From an uncultured Acetatifactor sp. (GTDB lineage Bacteria > Bacillota > Clostridia > Lachnospirales > Lachnospiraceae), in contig CANQUQ010000008.1 in NCBI GenBank assembly GCA_947627115.1, positions 28,685 to 92,684 of the forward strand: a stretch of DNA of 64,000 bases, given 5' to 3'. The notes under the pieces are model-generated. The model was not told the DNA's origin and ran no database searches. It saw only the letters and a program-made list of their open reading frames with translations. Numbering within the stretch: the first letter of the stretch is position 1; every line of letters starts with the position of its first letter. Shown here piece by piece: positions 45,225 to 54,248 of this stretch. A program made the position numbers and the translations under genes.

Positions 45225-46079
45225 ATGAATAGTAATATGATAAATGAACTTACACCAGAATATATACAAAGCTATGTGGGAAAGGGAAATCAGGTATATG
45301 CGTCAATGAATCAGGTAGCTGCATCGTTTGCTGCAATGTGTGCAACTGTGGCGCAAACTTATAATCCGGTATTTATGCAGTTAGAGCAGATTACGAATGC
45401 AATACGCCAAGCGTTTGCTCCGTATGAAGAATTGCAGTCCAGCATTCGTGCCGCATTTTCAACCTTGGCGGAAAGCGTTGGAAGTATCACTTATCCCATT
45501 TTAAATTTGTATCAAGACGACGTTTCATTGGAAGAGAAAGCAGAAATAAATAATGCCAATGAAAAAATTATTTCAGAAATACTGCAGCCGGATCAGGAAA
45601 AGAACATTGACCTTACAGATTCGCCAATTATTGTATTGTCACCAATAAACGATAGAATTTTAAGATATTTGTCTGAGAATCCAAGCGCTTTTTATAAGCT
45701 GTCAGATGAAAATTTTGAAACGGTGATGGCGGAAATTTATTCGAGGCTGGGTTATGATGTAACAAGAACGCAATCCACCCGTGACGGCGGGAAAGATATT
45801 ATTGTCAGAAAAGCGGAAGCACTTGGAGACTTTATATATTATGTAGAATGTAAAAAATATGCGCCGTGCAGGCATATTGGAGTCGGTATTGTAAGAAATC
45901 TTATAGGTACAGTTAATACAGATAGAGTTAACGGCGGTATACTGGCTACCACATCATTTTTCACAAGAGATGCCCGTAAATTTGTTTTGGACAACAAATT
46001 AAATTTCCAAATTCAGATGCATGATTATTCGAGAATACAGAAGCTTTTAGACACAGCACTGCGAAAGGAGGTCATGTAA
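45225..46079 (+). CDS. Mrr-type restriction endonuclease-like protein
   Basis: 284 residues. The C-terminal ~120 residues form an Mrr_cat-like PD-(D/E)xK nuclease: NFETVMAEIYSRLGYDVTRT, then TRDGGKDIIV (catalytic Asp) and YYVECKKY (E-x-K). The N-terminal half is helical and unlike the usual Mrr N-domain, and may be a sensor or oligomerization part. RBS GGGAGAGAAGG. It opens a tight operon: one base separates its stop region from the next ATG. Probably cleaves DNA, perhaps modified or foreign. Confidence 0.82.
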   Translation: MNSNMINELTPEYIQSYVGKGNQVYASMNQVAASFAAMCATVAQTYNPVFMQLEQITNAIRQAFAPYEELQSSIRAAFSTLAESVGSITYPILNLYQDDVSLEEKAEINNANEKIISEILQPDQEKNIDLTDSPIIVLSPINDRILRYLSENPSAFYKLSDENFETVMAEIYSRLGYDVTRTQSTRDGGKDIIVRKAEALGDFIYYVECKKYAPCRHIGVGIVRNLIGTVNTDRVNGGILATTSFFTRDARKFVLDNKLNFQIQMHDYSRIQKLLDTALRKEVM

Positions 46080-46080
46080 T

Positions 46081-46938
46081 ATGCCGCCCCGGTTTAATAT
46101 GTCGCAACTTAAATCACAAATGCGCCAGGCACAGCGAAAAGCAGAAAGACAAATGCAGAGCGAAATCAACAGGGCAACCAGAAAATATGAAAACGAAATG
46201 AATCGTGAACGGCAAAAGTACAATGCGGCGGTTCGGCATAATCAGCAATTGATCAACTGCGAAATAGATAAATTAAAATCTCATACAACAGCACAAAGTG
46301 ATTATTTAGCGTCTATATATGCCATGTATCGGCTTTATACAATTGTACGAAACTTTTATACAGACAATAATATTACCTCCGAGCAGGACTATATTATCAA
46401 CCTGGTAGAGCAGGAACAGGTGAACGGTCTGATTACCGCTAATGTTGTGGAATATCGGGATTTTCCGACAGAAAGCATCAAGGATGAGGAAATCGGTGAT
46501 GAGCTTTTGCTTGTGTCGAAAGATTTATACAATCGCTGGCAAGGGGCGATATACGCCTTAAATCCTCTAAACCCGGATGCAGCACGACATTTTTGTACAA
46601 GTGTACGTGAAATTTTTACTGATTTTATAGAGTCTAAGGCTCCGGATGCCGAAGTATTTGCATATAAGCCTGATGCTGAAAGGACAAAACAGGGGAATGC
46701 TACCCGCAAAGAAAAAATAAGGTACATGATGCGTGATCTTGAAATGGAGGATTGTGTGGTCGATTTCGCGGATGCAGACATCCAAAACATTCTCGAACTG
46801 TTCTTTATCTTTAATGGAGCAACACACGGGGAAGCAGGCAAGTATGAATTTGCCGCATTGCTGCAGGTGAAGAAACGGGTGGAGCAGGGAATTCATTTCT
46901 TGTGTGGGATATCGGCGGGCAAAGAGATAAAAAGATAG
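46081..46938 (+). CDS. Basic coiled-coil protein with possible pPIWI-associated nuclease/HEPN-like domain
   Basis: 285 residues. Residues 1-70 are strongly basic coiled coil (SQMRQAQRKAERQMQSEINR). The C-terminal half has a pattern I associate with the predicted pPIWI-associating nuclease family: PDAARHFCTSVREIFTDFI, TRKEKIRYMMRDLE, and NGATHGEAGKYEF with a conserved His, followed by LLQVKKRVEQGIHFL. This assignment is from memory and uncertain; a HEPN-like RNase fold is another option. RBS AAAGGAGG (46064-46071). Lies between the nuclease and helicase genes in one operon. Confidence 0.6.
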   Translation: MPPRFNMSQLKSQMRQAQRKAERQMQSEINRATRKYENEMNRERQKYNAAVRHNQQLINCEIDKLKSHTTAQSDYLASIYAMYRLYTIVRNFYTDNNITSEQDYIINLVEQEQVNGLITANVVEYRDFPTESIKDEEIGDELLLVSKDLYNRWQGAIYALNPLNPDAARHFCTSVREIFTDFIESKAPDAEVFAYKPDAERTKQGNATRKEKIRYMMRDLEMEDCVVDFADADIQNILELFFIFNGATHGEAGKYEFAALLQVKKRVEQGIHFLCGISAGKEIKR

Positions 46939-46980
46939 AGTACACAAAAATCTTTTGACCTGAAAATGAGGAAATATAAA

Positions 46981-49977
46981 ATGACAGAAGATAACTTAAC
47001 AGAGCTGCATCGCGGTTTGAGCATGGCATTTGTGGATAGTGCGGTGAATTCCAATTTGGCATATAAACCGCAGTTTGTATATAACGATAATAAAAACGGT
47101 CACAAGGTATTTTCTGCCATTGAAGACGAATTGCTCAGATGTGACAGCTTTGCAATCAGTGTTGCTTTTATCACAAAAGGCGGTATTACACCCCTGCTGC
47201 AAACATTGAAAGAGCTGGAGCGCAGAGGTGTGCCGGGCAGAATTCTAACTACGGATTATCTTAATTTTAGTGATCCTGCGGCGTTAGATACAATAGCAAA
47301 GCTTTCCAATATTGAGTTGCGTATGTATCAGACTGAACCTGCAGGAAATGGATTCCATACCAAGGGATATATTTTTCAGAAAGGTGAAGAATACCGTTTT
47401 ATTATTGGGAGCTCCAATTTGACACAGAGTGCATTGACGCAAAATATGGAGTGGAACACCAGGCTGGTGTCTTCCGATCAGGGCGAAATGGTAAATTCGC
47501 TTTTGAATGAATTTGAAAAGCTGTGGAATGCGCCGGAATATACAAGGTCATATGCAGAATTTATTGAGGAATATAGAAGAAAATACAGAGAGAAGCAGCT
47601 GTTTGATAAAATAGTTGCAGAGCAAAAGCAAATTGCCAAGAGCGAGGTTATCCCGTCTGTAGAGGCATATAAGTTACAGCCTAATTCGATGCAGAGAGCT
47701 TTTATCTATAATTTGTCGGAACTAAGGGATAAAGGTGCAGACAAGGCGTTATTGATTTCGGCTACAGGCACCGGAAAAACTTACGCATCCGCATTTGCCA
47801 TGAGGCAGCTTGGCTTTAAACGAGTCCTTTTTCTGGTGCACAGAAATCAGATTGCAAGGCAGGCGCAGACTTCTTTTCAAAAAGTGTTCGGAAGCGGAAT
47901 TAAGACCGGCTTTGTATCAGGAAGCGGGCAGGATTATGACGCAGATTTTGTGTTTGCAACGGTGCAGACGTTGAGCAAACGGGAAAATTTGGAAAAGTTT
48001 TCGAGAGATTATTTTGAAGCGTGTATTTATGACGAAGCACATCATACCAGCGCCGGAAGTTATAAAAGAGTGATGGATTATTTCACCCCAAGATTTACGT
48101 TGGGAATGACTGCAACACCGGATAAGCGTGACGATAATATGGAAGGGCGCAATATCTATGAAATCTTTGACCATAATATTGCCTATGAGATTCGATTGCA
48201 GCAGGCGATGGAAGATGATTTGCTGTGTCCGTTTCATTACTTTGGCATCACGGATCTGGCAATGATATCTGACGAAGGAAATTGCCGGGAAGAGCAGCTT
48301 GAAAATTTCAGATATTTGACCAGTGATGAGCGTGTACAGTATGTGATGGATCAGGCGGCATATTATGGATATTCCGGAGACCGTGTCAAAGGCTTGATTT
48401 TTTGCAGCAGGATAGATGAGGCAAAGGAACTATCGAGAAAGTTTAATGCCCAGGGTTTGAGAACAATTGCATTAAGCGGCGCTGATTCCGAAGAAACAAG
48501 GGCAGAAGCCATCGAGCGCTTGACAATGAATGTGCAGTCTGAAAAGGACGACTATCTGGATTACATTATAACGGTTGATATTTTCTCCGAAGGTACGGAT
48601 ATTGTGGAAATCAATCAGATTATTATGCTTCGCCCAACGCAGTCGCCGATTGTTTTTATTCAGCAGCTGGGGCGAGGGCTTAGAAAAGCATCAGAGAAAG
48701 AATATGTGGTGATTCTTGATTTTATCGGCAATTACAGGAATAACTTTATGATTCCGATTGCTCTGTCCGGAGACCGCAGCTATAATAAGGATAACATCAG
48801 GCGGTATCTTCTGGAAGGAGGAAGAGTCATTCCGGGTGCAAGTACGATTCACTTTGATGAGATTAGCAGGAAGCGAATATTTGCTGCGGTAGATAACGCT
48901 AATTTCAGTGATATAAAGCTTATCAGGGAGAATTACACAAACCTGAAAAATAAGCTTGGCAGAATCCCGCGGCTGAAAGATTTTGACGATTATGGCGAGA
49001 TGGACGTCTTAAGAATTTTTGATAACAACAGTCTTGGAAGTTATTATAAATTCCTGGTAAAATATGAAAAGGAATATACCGTAAGACTGACACCGGAAGA
49101 AGAAAAGCTGATTGAATTTGTGTCAAAGAAGCTGGCAAGCGGCAAGCGAATCCAAGAGCTGCAGCTTTTGAACAGAATACTTGCATACACACAAAGAGTA
49201 TTGCTGTTTGCAGGATTGCAGGAGGAACTCAGAGTGGATTACGGCATCCACATGAGCGAGGAGCAAAAGAAAAATATTATTAATATTATGACAAATGAAT
49301 TTCCGGCAGGCTCCGGTAAGAATTCCTACGCAGAGTGTATTTTTATTGAGAAAGACGCTGGAACCGGGACAGATTATCATGTTGCAAAATCATTTGAAAA
49401 AATGCTTGCTGACAGGGATTTTTATGAAATTTTAAAGGAGCTTGTGGAGTTTGGCATCAGCCGTTACGAGCGTGACTTTTCTGATACATACAGAGATACG
49501 GATTTTGTGTTATATCAGAAATATACATATGAAGATGTCTGCCGATTGCTGAATTGGGAGACCAGCGAAGTTCCGCTGAATATAGGCGGATACAAGTATG
49601 ACAGAAAGACGAAGACTTTTCCCATATTCATTAATTATGACAAGTCAGAGGATATAAGCGATACAACAAAATACGAAGACCATTTTACGAGCAAAAGTAG
49701 TTTGATCGCTATATCAAAGTCAGGAAGAAGCATGGCATCAGAGGATGTGCAGAATTTTCTGCATGCTGCGGAACGCGGAATACAGGTTCACTTGTTTGTG
49801 CGCAAAAATAAGGACGATAAAATTTCAAAGGAATTTTATTATTTAGGATATGTACAAGCCAGTGGCAGGGCAAGAGAGTTTGTTATGCCGAATACGGATA
49901 AGACAGCGGTTGAAATAGAATGGCTGTTGGATGTCCCGGTGCGGGAAGATTTATACGAGTACATTATAAACGGATAG
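46981..49977 (+). CDS. PLD - SF2 helicase - DUF3427 protein
   Basis: 998 residues from ATG 46981 (GAGGAAA at 46968-46974; the ATG at 46966 overlaps that site). N-terminal phospholipase D-like domain with FHTKGYIFQKGEEYRFIIGS and GSSNLTQSAL (one HKD-type motif). Then an SF2 helicase: ISATGTGKTYAS (motif I), CIYDEAHHTSAGSYKR (DEAH, II), GMTATPDKRDD (III) and QQLGRGLRKASEKEY (VI). The C-terminal ~200 residues match the DUF3427 pattern (SSLIAISKSGRSMASEDVQN; FYYLGYVQASG). Such proteins are found in defence islands, sometimes next to Nudix genes. Likely an ATP-driven DNA translocase with nuclease or DNA-binding PLD domain. Confidence 0.88.
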   Translation: MTEDNLTELHRGLSMAFVDSAVNSNLAYKPQFVYNDNKNGHKVFSAIEDELLRCDSFAISVAFITKGGITPLLQTLKELERRGVPGRILTTDYLNFSDPAALDTIAKLSNIELRMYQTEPAGNGFHTKGYIFQKGEEYRFIIGSSNLTQSALTQNMEWNTRLVSSDQGEMVNSLLNEFEKLWNAPEYTRSYAEFIEEYRRKYREKQLFDKIVAEQKQIAKSEVIPSVEAYKLQPNSMQRAFIYNLSELRDKGADKALLISATGTGKTYASAFAMRQLGFKRVLFLVHRNQIARQAQTSFQKVFGSGIKTGFVSGSGQDYDADFVFATVQTLSKRENLEKFSRDYFEACIYDEAHHTSAGSYKRVMDYFTPRFTLGMTATPDKRDDNMEGRNIYEIFDHNIAYEIRLQQAMEDDLLCPFHYFGITDLAMISDEGNCREEQLENFRYLTSDERVQYVMDQAAYYGYSGDRVKGLIFCSRIDEAKELSRKFNAQGLRTIALSGADSEETRAEAIERLTMNVQSEKDDYLDYIITVDIFSEGTDIVEINQIIMLRPTQSPIVFIQQLGRGLRKASEKEYVVILDFIGNYRNNFMIPIALSGDRSYNKDNIRRYLLEGGRVIPGASTIHFDEISRKRIFAAVDNANFSDIKLIRENYTNLKNKLGRIPRLKDFDDYGEMDVLRIFDNNSLGSYYKFLVKYEKEYTVRLTPEEEKLIEFVSKKLASGKRIQELQLLNRILAYTQRVLLFAGLQEELRVDYGIHMSEEQKKNIINIMTNEFPAGSGKNSYAECIFIEKDAGTGTDYHVAKSFEKMLADRDFYEILKELVEFGISRYERDFSDTYRDTDFVLYQKYTYEDVCRLLNWETSEVPLNIGGYKYDRKTKTFPIFINYDKSEDISDTTKYEDHFTSKSSLIAISKSGRSMASEDVQNFLHAAERGIQVHLFVRKNKDDKISKEFYYLGYVQASGRAREFVMPNTDKTAVEIEWLLDVPVREDLYEYIING

Positions 49978-49986
49978 GAGCACAAC

Positions 49987-50388
49987 ATGAAAATAGTACG
50001 GGTAGTGGCGGCGATCATAAAGGCAAGGAACGCGGGCGGTGAGCCCATGATTTTTGCGACGCAGCGGGGATACGGAGAGTTTAAGGACGGCTGGGAATTC
50101 CCCGGCGGAAAGATCGAGGAAGGGGAGACGCCCCAGGAGGCTCTGGTGCGGGAGATACGTGAGGAGCTGGAGACGGAGATCGCAGTGGGCGGCCTGATCG
50201 ACACTGTGGAATACGATTATCCGACCTTTCACCTTTCCATGGATTGCTTCTGGGCGGAGGTCGTCTCCGGCGATCTGGTGCTCAGAGAGCATGAGGCGGC
50301 GAGGTGGCTGACCAGGGATCAGCTGGATTCCGTGGAGTGGCTTCCCGCGGACATTACACTGGTGGATAAGCTGCGGGAGGCATTATAA
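49987..50388 (+). CDS. MutT/Nudix hydrolase, 8-oxo-dGTP diphosphatase type
   Basis: 133 residues. The Nudix box is complete: GGKIEEGETPQEALVREIREE (GX5EX7REUXEEXGU-like, ending REELET). Sanitizes oxidized or non-canonical nucleoside triphosphates. It starts only 9 bp after the helicase, yet its codon and base use is clearly more GC-rich than the preceding three genes. RBS TAGGAG. May be part of the nuclease-helicase set or a resident gene at the island junction. Confidence 0.88.
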   Translation: MKIVRVVAAIIKARNAGGEPMIFATQRGYGEFKDGWEFPGGKIEEGETPQEALVREIREELETEIAVGGLIDTVEYDYPTFHLSMDCFWAEVVSGDLVLREHEAARWLTRDQLDSVEWLPADITLVDKLREAL

Positions 50389-50480
50389 TGCCGGGCACAT
50401 CCTTGCCGCAGAAGGGTAAGAGCGGCGTACTCTCAGCGCGGGTATGAGCCGCATTTCTTGATACAACGGAGAGCAGATGG

Positions 50481-51719
50481 ATGTACAACAATGACTTATT
50501 TGAATATTTAAGTAAATTACAATCCAGTGTGCAGGGGCTTACGGCATGGACGAATCTGTATCAGCAGCAAATGACTGCTGTCGATCAGATCGTAAAATCA
50601 ATGCACCCACTGCTTGAAGATAAGGGTCAAATCCAGAGGGCAGTGGAATCTGTGACTTCCGGCATGATGCCGGCTTTGAATAATCTGCAGTTTTCAGGAT
50701 ATGAAAAGTATATGCAAAGCGCTCTGTCCGCTCAGATGGAAGCCCTTGTACAGGCGCAGCTGGTGGTGGATACACCTGCGATCAGTGAGTTGATGGGCCA
50801 CTTTCAGCAGGCGGATTGGCTCGGCGGTATGGAACAGTTCATGCGGTCCTTTTCCGATTCCTTTACTTCGGCCGCAAATCTTGCCTTTCTGTGCAGAACG
50901 GAGGGCTTAGAAGCGTTTATGCCTAAGAACAGTCCGGCCGGCATCAGATCGCTGATGCGCTCCATCCGCAAGCGCACAGCCCTGAGATTGTCCGAAACGG
51001 ATGAGATAGAGGTCAATTGCGAGGAAAAGATATTCCGCCCCAGGTCGAACGTCAATTGTATCGTGAACGTGAACGGTATGAATCTGATCGCGTCTTCCAC
51101 GGAGCTTTTTTCCGATATTTCGGAGACAGCGCTGATGGAGCTGATGGACATTCTTGCGCGCACGCCGGAATTTGCAACGAACTGTGAAGCGGGGCAGAAA
51201 ATCTGGGAGGTCATCCAGGATTGGAATACCTTCATTGATTTTGATCAGGAGTACTATTACCATGCAAGAGCTATGGCAAAAAACGGTTGTCCCTATACCA
51301 GTCAGGAAATGGGGCAGGCGCCTGCATTTTACGTGGGCATGGGAAGATATAATCATGTGGGTCAGAGCCATTACTATTTTTCGGACAGGGAAGAGGGCGC
51401 CAGAATCGAGGTGAACCGGCATGACCGCAATGCGCGGATACAGATCGCGCGTCTGCGTCCCAGAAGGGCGATTCGCCTGCTGGATCTGTCTGAGGAAATC
51501 ACGGGCAGCAATATGTTCCTGCAGTACATACGGTTCGATGCAGGTGACAGCACGGCGCCCAGAGAATACCTGATTCCCTGTTATGTGGCAAGCTGCTGCA
51601 GACAGGCTGGGATAGACGGGATAAAATATTACGGCAGCCGTGAATACAGAAATTATGTGAGCTGGTCTGACGGATATTTTGATGTGGAGACCACATGGGA
51701 GCTGAAAAGGTCCTTGTAG
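50481..51719 (+). CDS. RES-domain protein with helical N-terminus
   Basis: 412 residues. The C-terminal third fits the RES domain (NAD-consuming toxin family): GRYNHVGQSHYYFSDREEGA carries the Arg, Tyr and Ser/Glu-type positions, and YLIPCYVASCCRQAGIDGIK, KYYGSREYRNYVSW match the family tail (IPQY...GYDGI.Y.SS..). The N-terminal ~160 residues are amphipathic helices, then a linker. The RES assignment comes from motif memory. RBS ACGGAGAG. It is followed by a zinc-ribbon DUF4145 gene and could form a toxin or effector pair with it. Confidence 0.65.
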   Translation: MYNNDLFEYLSKLQSSVQGLTAWTNLYQQQMTAVDQIVKSMHPLLEDKGQIQRAVESVTSGMMPALNNLQFSGYEKYMQSALSAQMEALVQAQLVVDTPAISELMGHFQQADWLGGMEQFMRSFSDSFTSAANLAFLCRTEGLEAFMPKNSPAGIRSLMRSIRKRTALRLSETDEIEVNCEEKIFRPRSNVNCIVNVNGMNLIASSTELFSDISETALMELMDILARTPEFATNCEAGQKIWEVIQDWNTFIDFDQEYYYHARAMAKNGCPYTSQEMGQAPAFYVGMGRYNHVGQSHYYFSDREEGARIEVNRHDRNARIQIARLRPRRAIRLLDLSEEITGSNMFLQYIRFDAGDSTAPREYLIPCYVASCCRQAGIDGIKYYGSREYRNYVSWSDGYFDVETTWELKRSL

Positions 51720-51787
51720 TTATCAGTTTTTGCGGCTCAGGTGTTCTGGGCCCATTGCAATTCTTAAAGAGAAAGGTCGTGTATTTT

Positions 51788-52477
51788 ATGGCAGGGTTTT
51801 TATGTCCTTATTGTTCCAACATGATGTCAGTAAGTGAAGACACCCATTCTCGCCGATACCCTTCATTTAGCAGCGCAGCGGGCAAGGACATTTATTGGAA
51901 TGGCGAGCAATATATGAACGAGGCTTCGTGTCTTGAAATGGATTTTTATCAATGCCCGAACTGTGGTGAATATACAATACGACTGTCCGGTATCGGGGAC
52001 GGTGTCAAGGATATAACAAAAATGAATATTCGGCCGCGGTCGCTGGCAAAGCAATATCCGGATTACATCCCCCAAAATATCCGCAACGATTATGAAGAGG
52101 CATGTGCCATTGTAGACCTCAGCCCCAAGGCATCGGCAACACTTTCCAGACGTTGTCTTCAGGGCATAATTCGGGACTTTTGGGGAGTAAACAAAAAAAC
52201 TTTGTATGAAGAAATTGACGCAATAAAGGATAAGATACCTTTGGATCTGTGGAAGTCAATAGATGCATTACGTCAATTGGGCAATATAGGCGCTCATATG
52301 GAGAAGGATACGAATACTATTGTTGATATTGAGCCGAACGAGGCGTCTTCATTAATCAGATTAATCGAACTGCTCATGAAAGAATGGTACATAAATCGTG
52401 AAGAACGCCGTCAGCTTTTTTCCAACATTATTTCTTCCAATGACCAAAAGCAGGCACAGCGAACGAAGACGGAATAG
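51788..52477 (+). CDS. Zinc-ribbon DUF4145 protein
   Basis: 229 residues from ATG 51788. N-terminal zinc ribbon with CPYCSNMM and CPNCGEYT, about 40 residues apart, then a DUF4145 domain (SPKASATLSRRCLQGIIRDF; ALRQLGNIGAHMEKD, with the conserved Gly-Asn-x-x-Ala-His). DUF4145 is related to the HEPN superfamily and frequent in restriction and defence loci. It follows the RES gene by 68 bp. The longer reading from 51695 overlaps the RES gene and lacks an RBS. Confidence 0.75.
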   Translation: MAGFLCPYCSNMMSVSEDTHSRRYPSFSSAAGKDIYWNGEQYMNEASCLEMDFYQCPNCGEYTIRLSGIGDGVKDITKMNIRPRSLAKQYPDYIPQNIRNDYEEACAIVDLSPKASATLSRRCLQGIIRDFWGVNKKTLYEEIDAIKDKIPLDLWKSIDALRQLGNIGAHMEKDTNTIVDIEPNEASSLIRLIELLMKEWYINREERRQLFSNIISSNDQKQAQRTKTE

Positions 52478-52489
52478 GAGGTGCCGACA

Positions 52490-52636
52490 GTGCAGCTGCC
52501 ATATTCTGAGAATCCAAATATCTTAGAAGGCAAGACAGAAATTTCATACGAAAAGATTGATAGGCTGAATCGGGAAAAAAGGTCACGATTGAAGGGAGGA
52601 ATGGTTTATGGAACCGATGGATCTGATCAGGGATAA
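52490..52636 (+). CDS. Possible 48-residue small protein
   Basis: GTG at 52490 with AGGAGG (52476-52481) eight bases upstream; reads MQLPYSENPNILEGKTEISY onward, charged and soluble, to TAA 52634. The RBS straddles the DUF4145 stop, suggesting coupling. It overlaps the next small ORF in another frame. No family recognised. Confidence 0.45.
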   Translation: MQLPYSENPNILEGKTEISYEKIDRLNREKRSRLKGGMVYGTDGSDQG

Positions 52637-52763
52637 GTTCTCGCAGGACTGTTCGGTGGAGACAGTCCTGCATCTGGTCATGGCGCATTTCGATCTGTCA
52701 GAGGAAGAGGCACAGGCTATGATCGACGAGTATTTTGAGATCGTGGAGGGATACCGTAAATAA
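52608..52763 (+). CDS. 51-residue acidic small protein
   Basis: ATG 52608 with GAAGGGAGG (52591-52599) well placed; sequence MEPMDLIRDKFSQDCSVETV then VMAHFDLSEEEAQAMIDEYF, a short helical acidic protein. Too short for most automatic gene finders. It precedes the ktrB promoter. Function unknown. Confidence 0.5.
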   Translation: MEPMDLIRDKFSQDCSVETVLHLVMAHFDLSEEEAQAMIDEYFEIVEGYRK

Positions 52764-52809
52764 ATAGAGCGGAGGGGCTTGATTGCTCTCTCGGCCGAAC
52801 CGTTTTCGG

Positions 52810-52837
52810 TTGCGCTTTGAGCAGTATCTGCTATAAT
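52810..52837 (+). promoter_or_regulatory. Promoter of ktrB-ktrA
   Basis: TTGCGC (52810-52815) and TATAAT (52832-52837), 16-bp spacer, with TGC preceding the -10, 23 bp before the ATG. Confidence 0.7.
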
Positions 52838-52860
52838 GAAAATGTTGAGGAAAAGAAACA

Positions 52861-54231
52861 ATGAGATCGAAACGGATAAGATTTCAGGACGGCACTTCTA
52901 CCACATGGAATATCATGGCCAGTTTTTTTCTGGCCATACTGGTGGGAAGCGTTCTCCTGGCGCTGCCGGTCAGTTCGGCTAACGGACAGGGGATGCCTTA
53001 TATTGATGCGCTTTTCACGGCGGCCACATCCATTTGTGTGACCGGCTTGGTGACGGTGCCCACGTATTCTGCCTGGAGTGTTTTCGGACAGGCTGTCATC
53101 CTGGTGCTGATCCAGCTAGGCGGTCTGGGCGTCATCACGGTGTTGACCGGTCTGATGATCGGACTGAAACGCAGAATCGGGCTCGGTGACCGTATCCTGA
53201 TTCAGGATGCCTTTAATCTGAATACCTTGTCGGGACTGGTGAAATTTATCCGAAAGGTCCTTATAGGCACTTTTGCGGTAGAGGGCGCAGGCGCCCTTTT
53301 GTTAATGCCGGTATTTGTGCCGGAGTACGGCGCGAGAGGGATCTGGATCTCAGTCTTTCATTCGGTGTCCGCCTTCTGCAATGCGGGAATGGACATTCTG
53401 GCAGAGGACAGTCTGTGCCGTTATGCCGGGAACACGCTGCTCAATCTTGTGACGTGTCTTTTGATCGTTATGGGCGGCATCGGTTATATTGTGTGGTGGG
53501 ATGTGGCCAGGGTCTTAAGGAATGTGAAACGGCAGAAGGGGGGCTGTCTTTCAAATCTGACCCTTCACAGCAAGATTGCCGTCTCGGTCACAGTGATTCT
53601 GATAACGGCGGGTGCGTTGGCCTTTTTTGTGCTGGAGTACAATAACCCGCTGACCCTGAAGAACTATTCCCTGTTTGATAAGCTTCAGATTTCTCTGTTT
53701 CAGTCGGTGACCACCAGAACAGCAGGGTTTGCCACTGTTCCCCAGCAGAATCTGACCAATGCCTCCGCCTTTGTGTCCATGCTTTTGATGTTCATCGGCG
53801 GTTCTCCGGTGGGGACGGCCGGAGGTGTCAAGACTGTGACGGTGGCGGTGCTGCTCGTATCCGCATTTGCTGCCATTAAAAATAAGGGAGAGACCACTCT
53901 GTTTCGCCGCTCTATTTCCAGACAGGCTGTGGGAAAGGCGGTCGCGGTGGTGAGCATGTCCTTTCTCATTGTGGCGTTTTCCACTGTGCTGCTGGCGGCA
54001 GTGACAGAGGCGGATGCGTTGGACATCGCCTATGAGACGGTCAGCGCAGCGGCAACCGTGGGACTGTCCAGAAATCTGACAGCTTCCTTGAACCTCTGGG
54101 GCAAGCTGATCGTGATCCTTACTATGTATCTGGGCAGGATCGGGCCGATTTCTCTGGTGGTGGCGTTCCATACAAGAAAGGAAAACAGAGCAGTCATCAA
54201 GAACCCCATGGAAGAGATCAGCGTGGGGTAG
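52861..54231 (+). CDS. ktrB: Potassium uptake protein KtrB (TrkH family)
   Basis: Membrane pore subunit of a sodium-dependent K+ uptake system; 456 residues with four M1-P-M2 repeats. Selectivity-filter glycines are visible in TAATSICVTGLVTVPTY, HSVSAFCNAGMDI, SVTTRTAGFATVPQ and TVSAAATVGLS. The RBS is GTTGAGG, weak. Followed after 17 bp by the regulatory subunit. Confidence 0.93.
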   Translation: MRSKRIRFQDGTSTTWNIMASFFLAILVGSVLLALPVSSANGQGMPYIDALFTAATSICVTGLVTVPTYSAWSVFGQAVILVLIQLGGLGVITVLTGLMIGLKRRIGLGDRILIQDAFNLNTLSGLVKFIRKVLIGTFAVEGAGALLLMPVFVPEYGARGIWISVFHSVSAFCNAGMDILAEDSLCRYAGNTLLNLVTCLLIVMGGIGYIVWWDVARVLRNVKRQKGGCLSNLTLHSKIAVSVTVILITAGALAFFVLEYNNPLTLKNYSLFDKLQISLFQSVTTRTAGFATVPQQNLTNASAFVSMLLMFIGGSPVGTAGGVKTVTVAVLLVSAFAAIKNKGETTLFRRSISRQAVGKAVAVVSMSFLIVAFSTVLLAAVTEADALDIAYETVSAAATVGLSRNLTASLNLWGKLIVILTMYLGRIGPISLVVAFHTRKENRAVIKNPMEEISVG

Positions 54232-54248
54232 GAAAGGAATGAAAAGCA

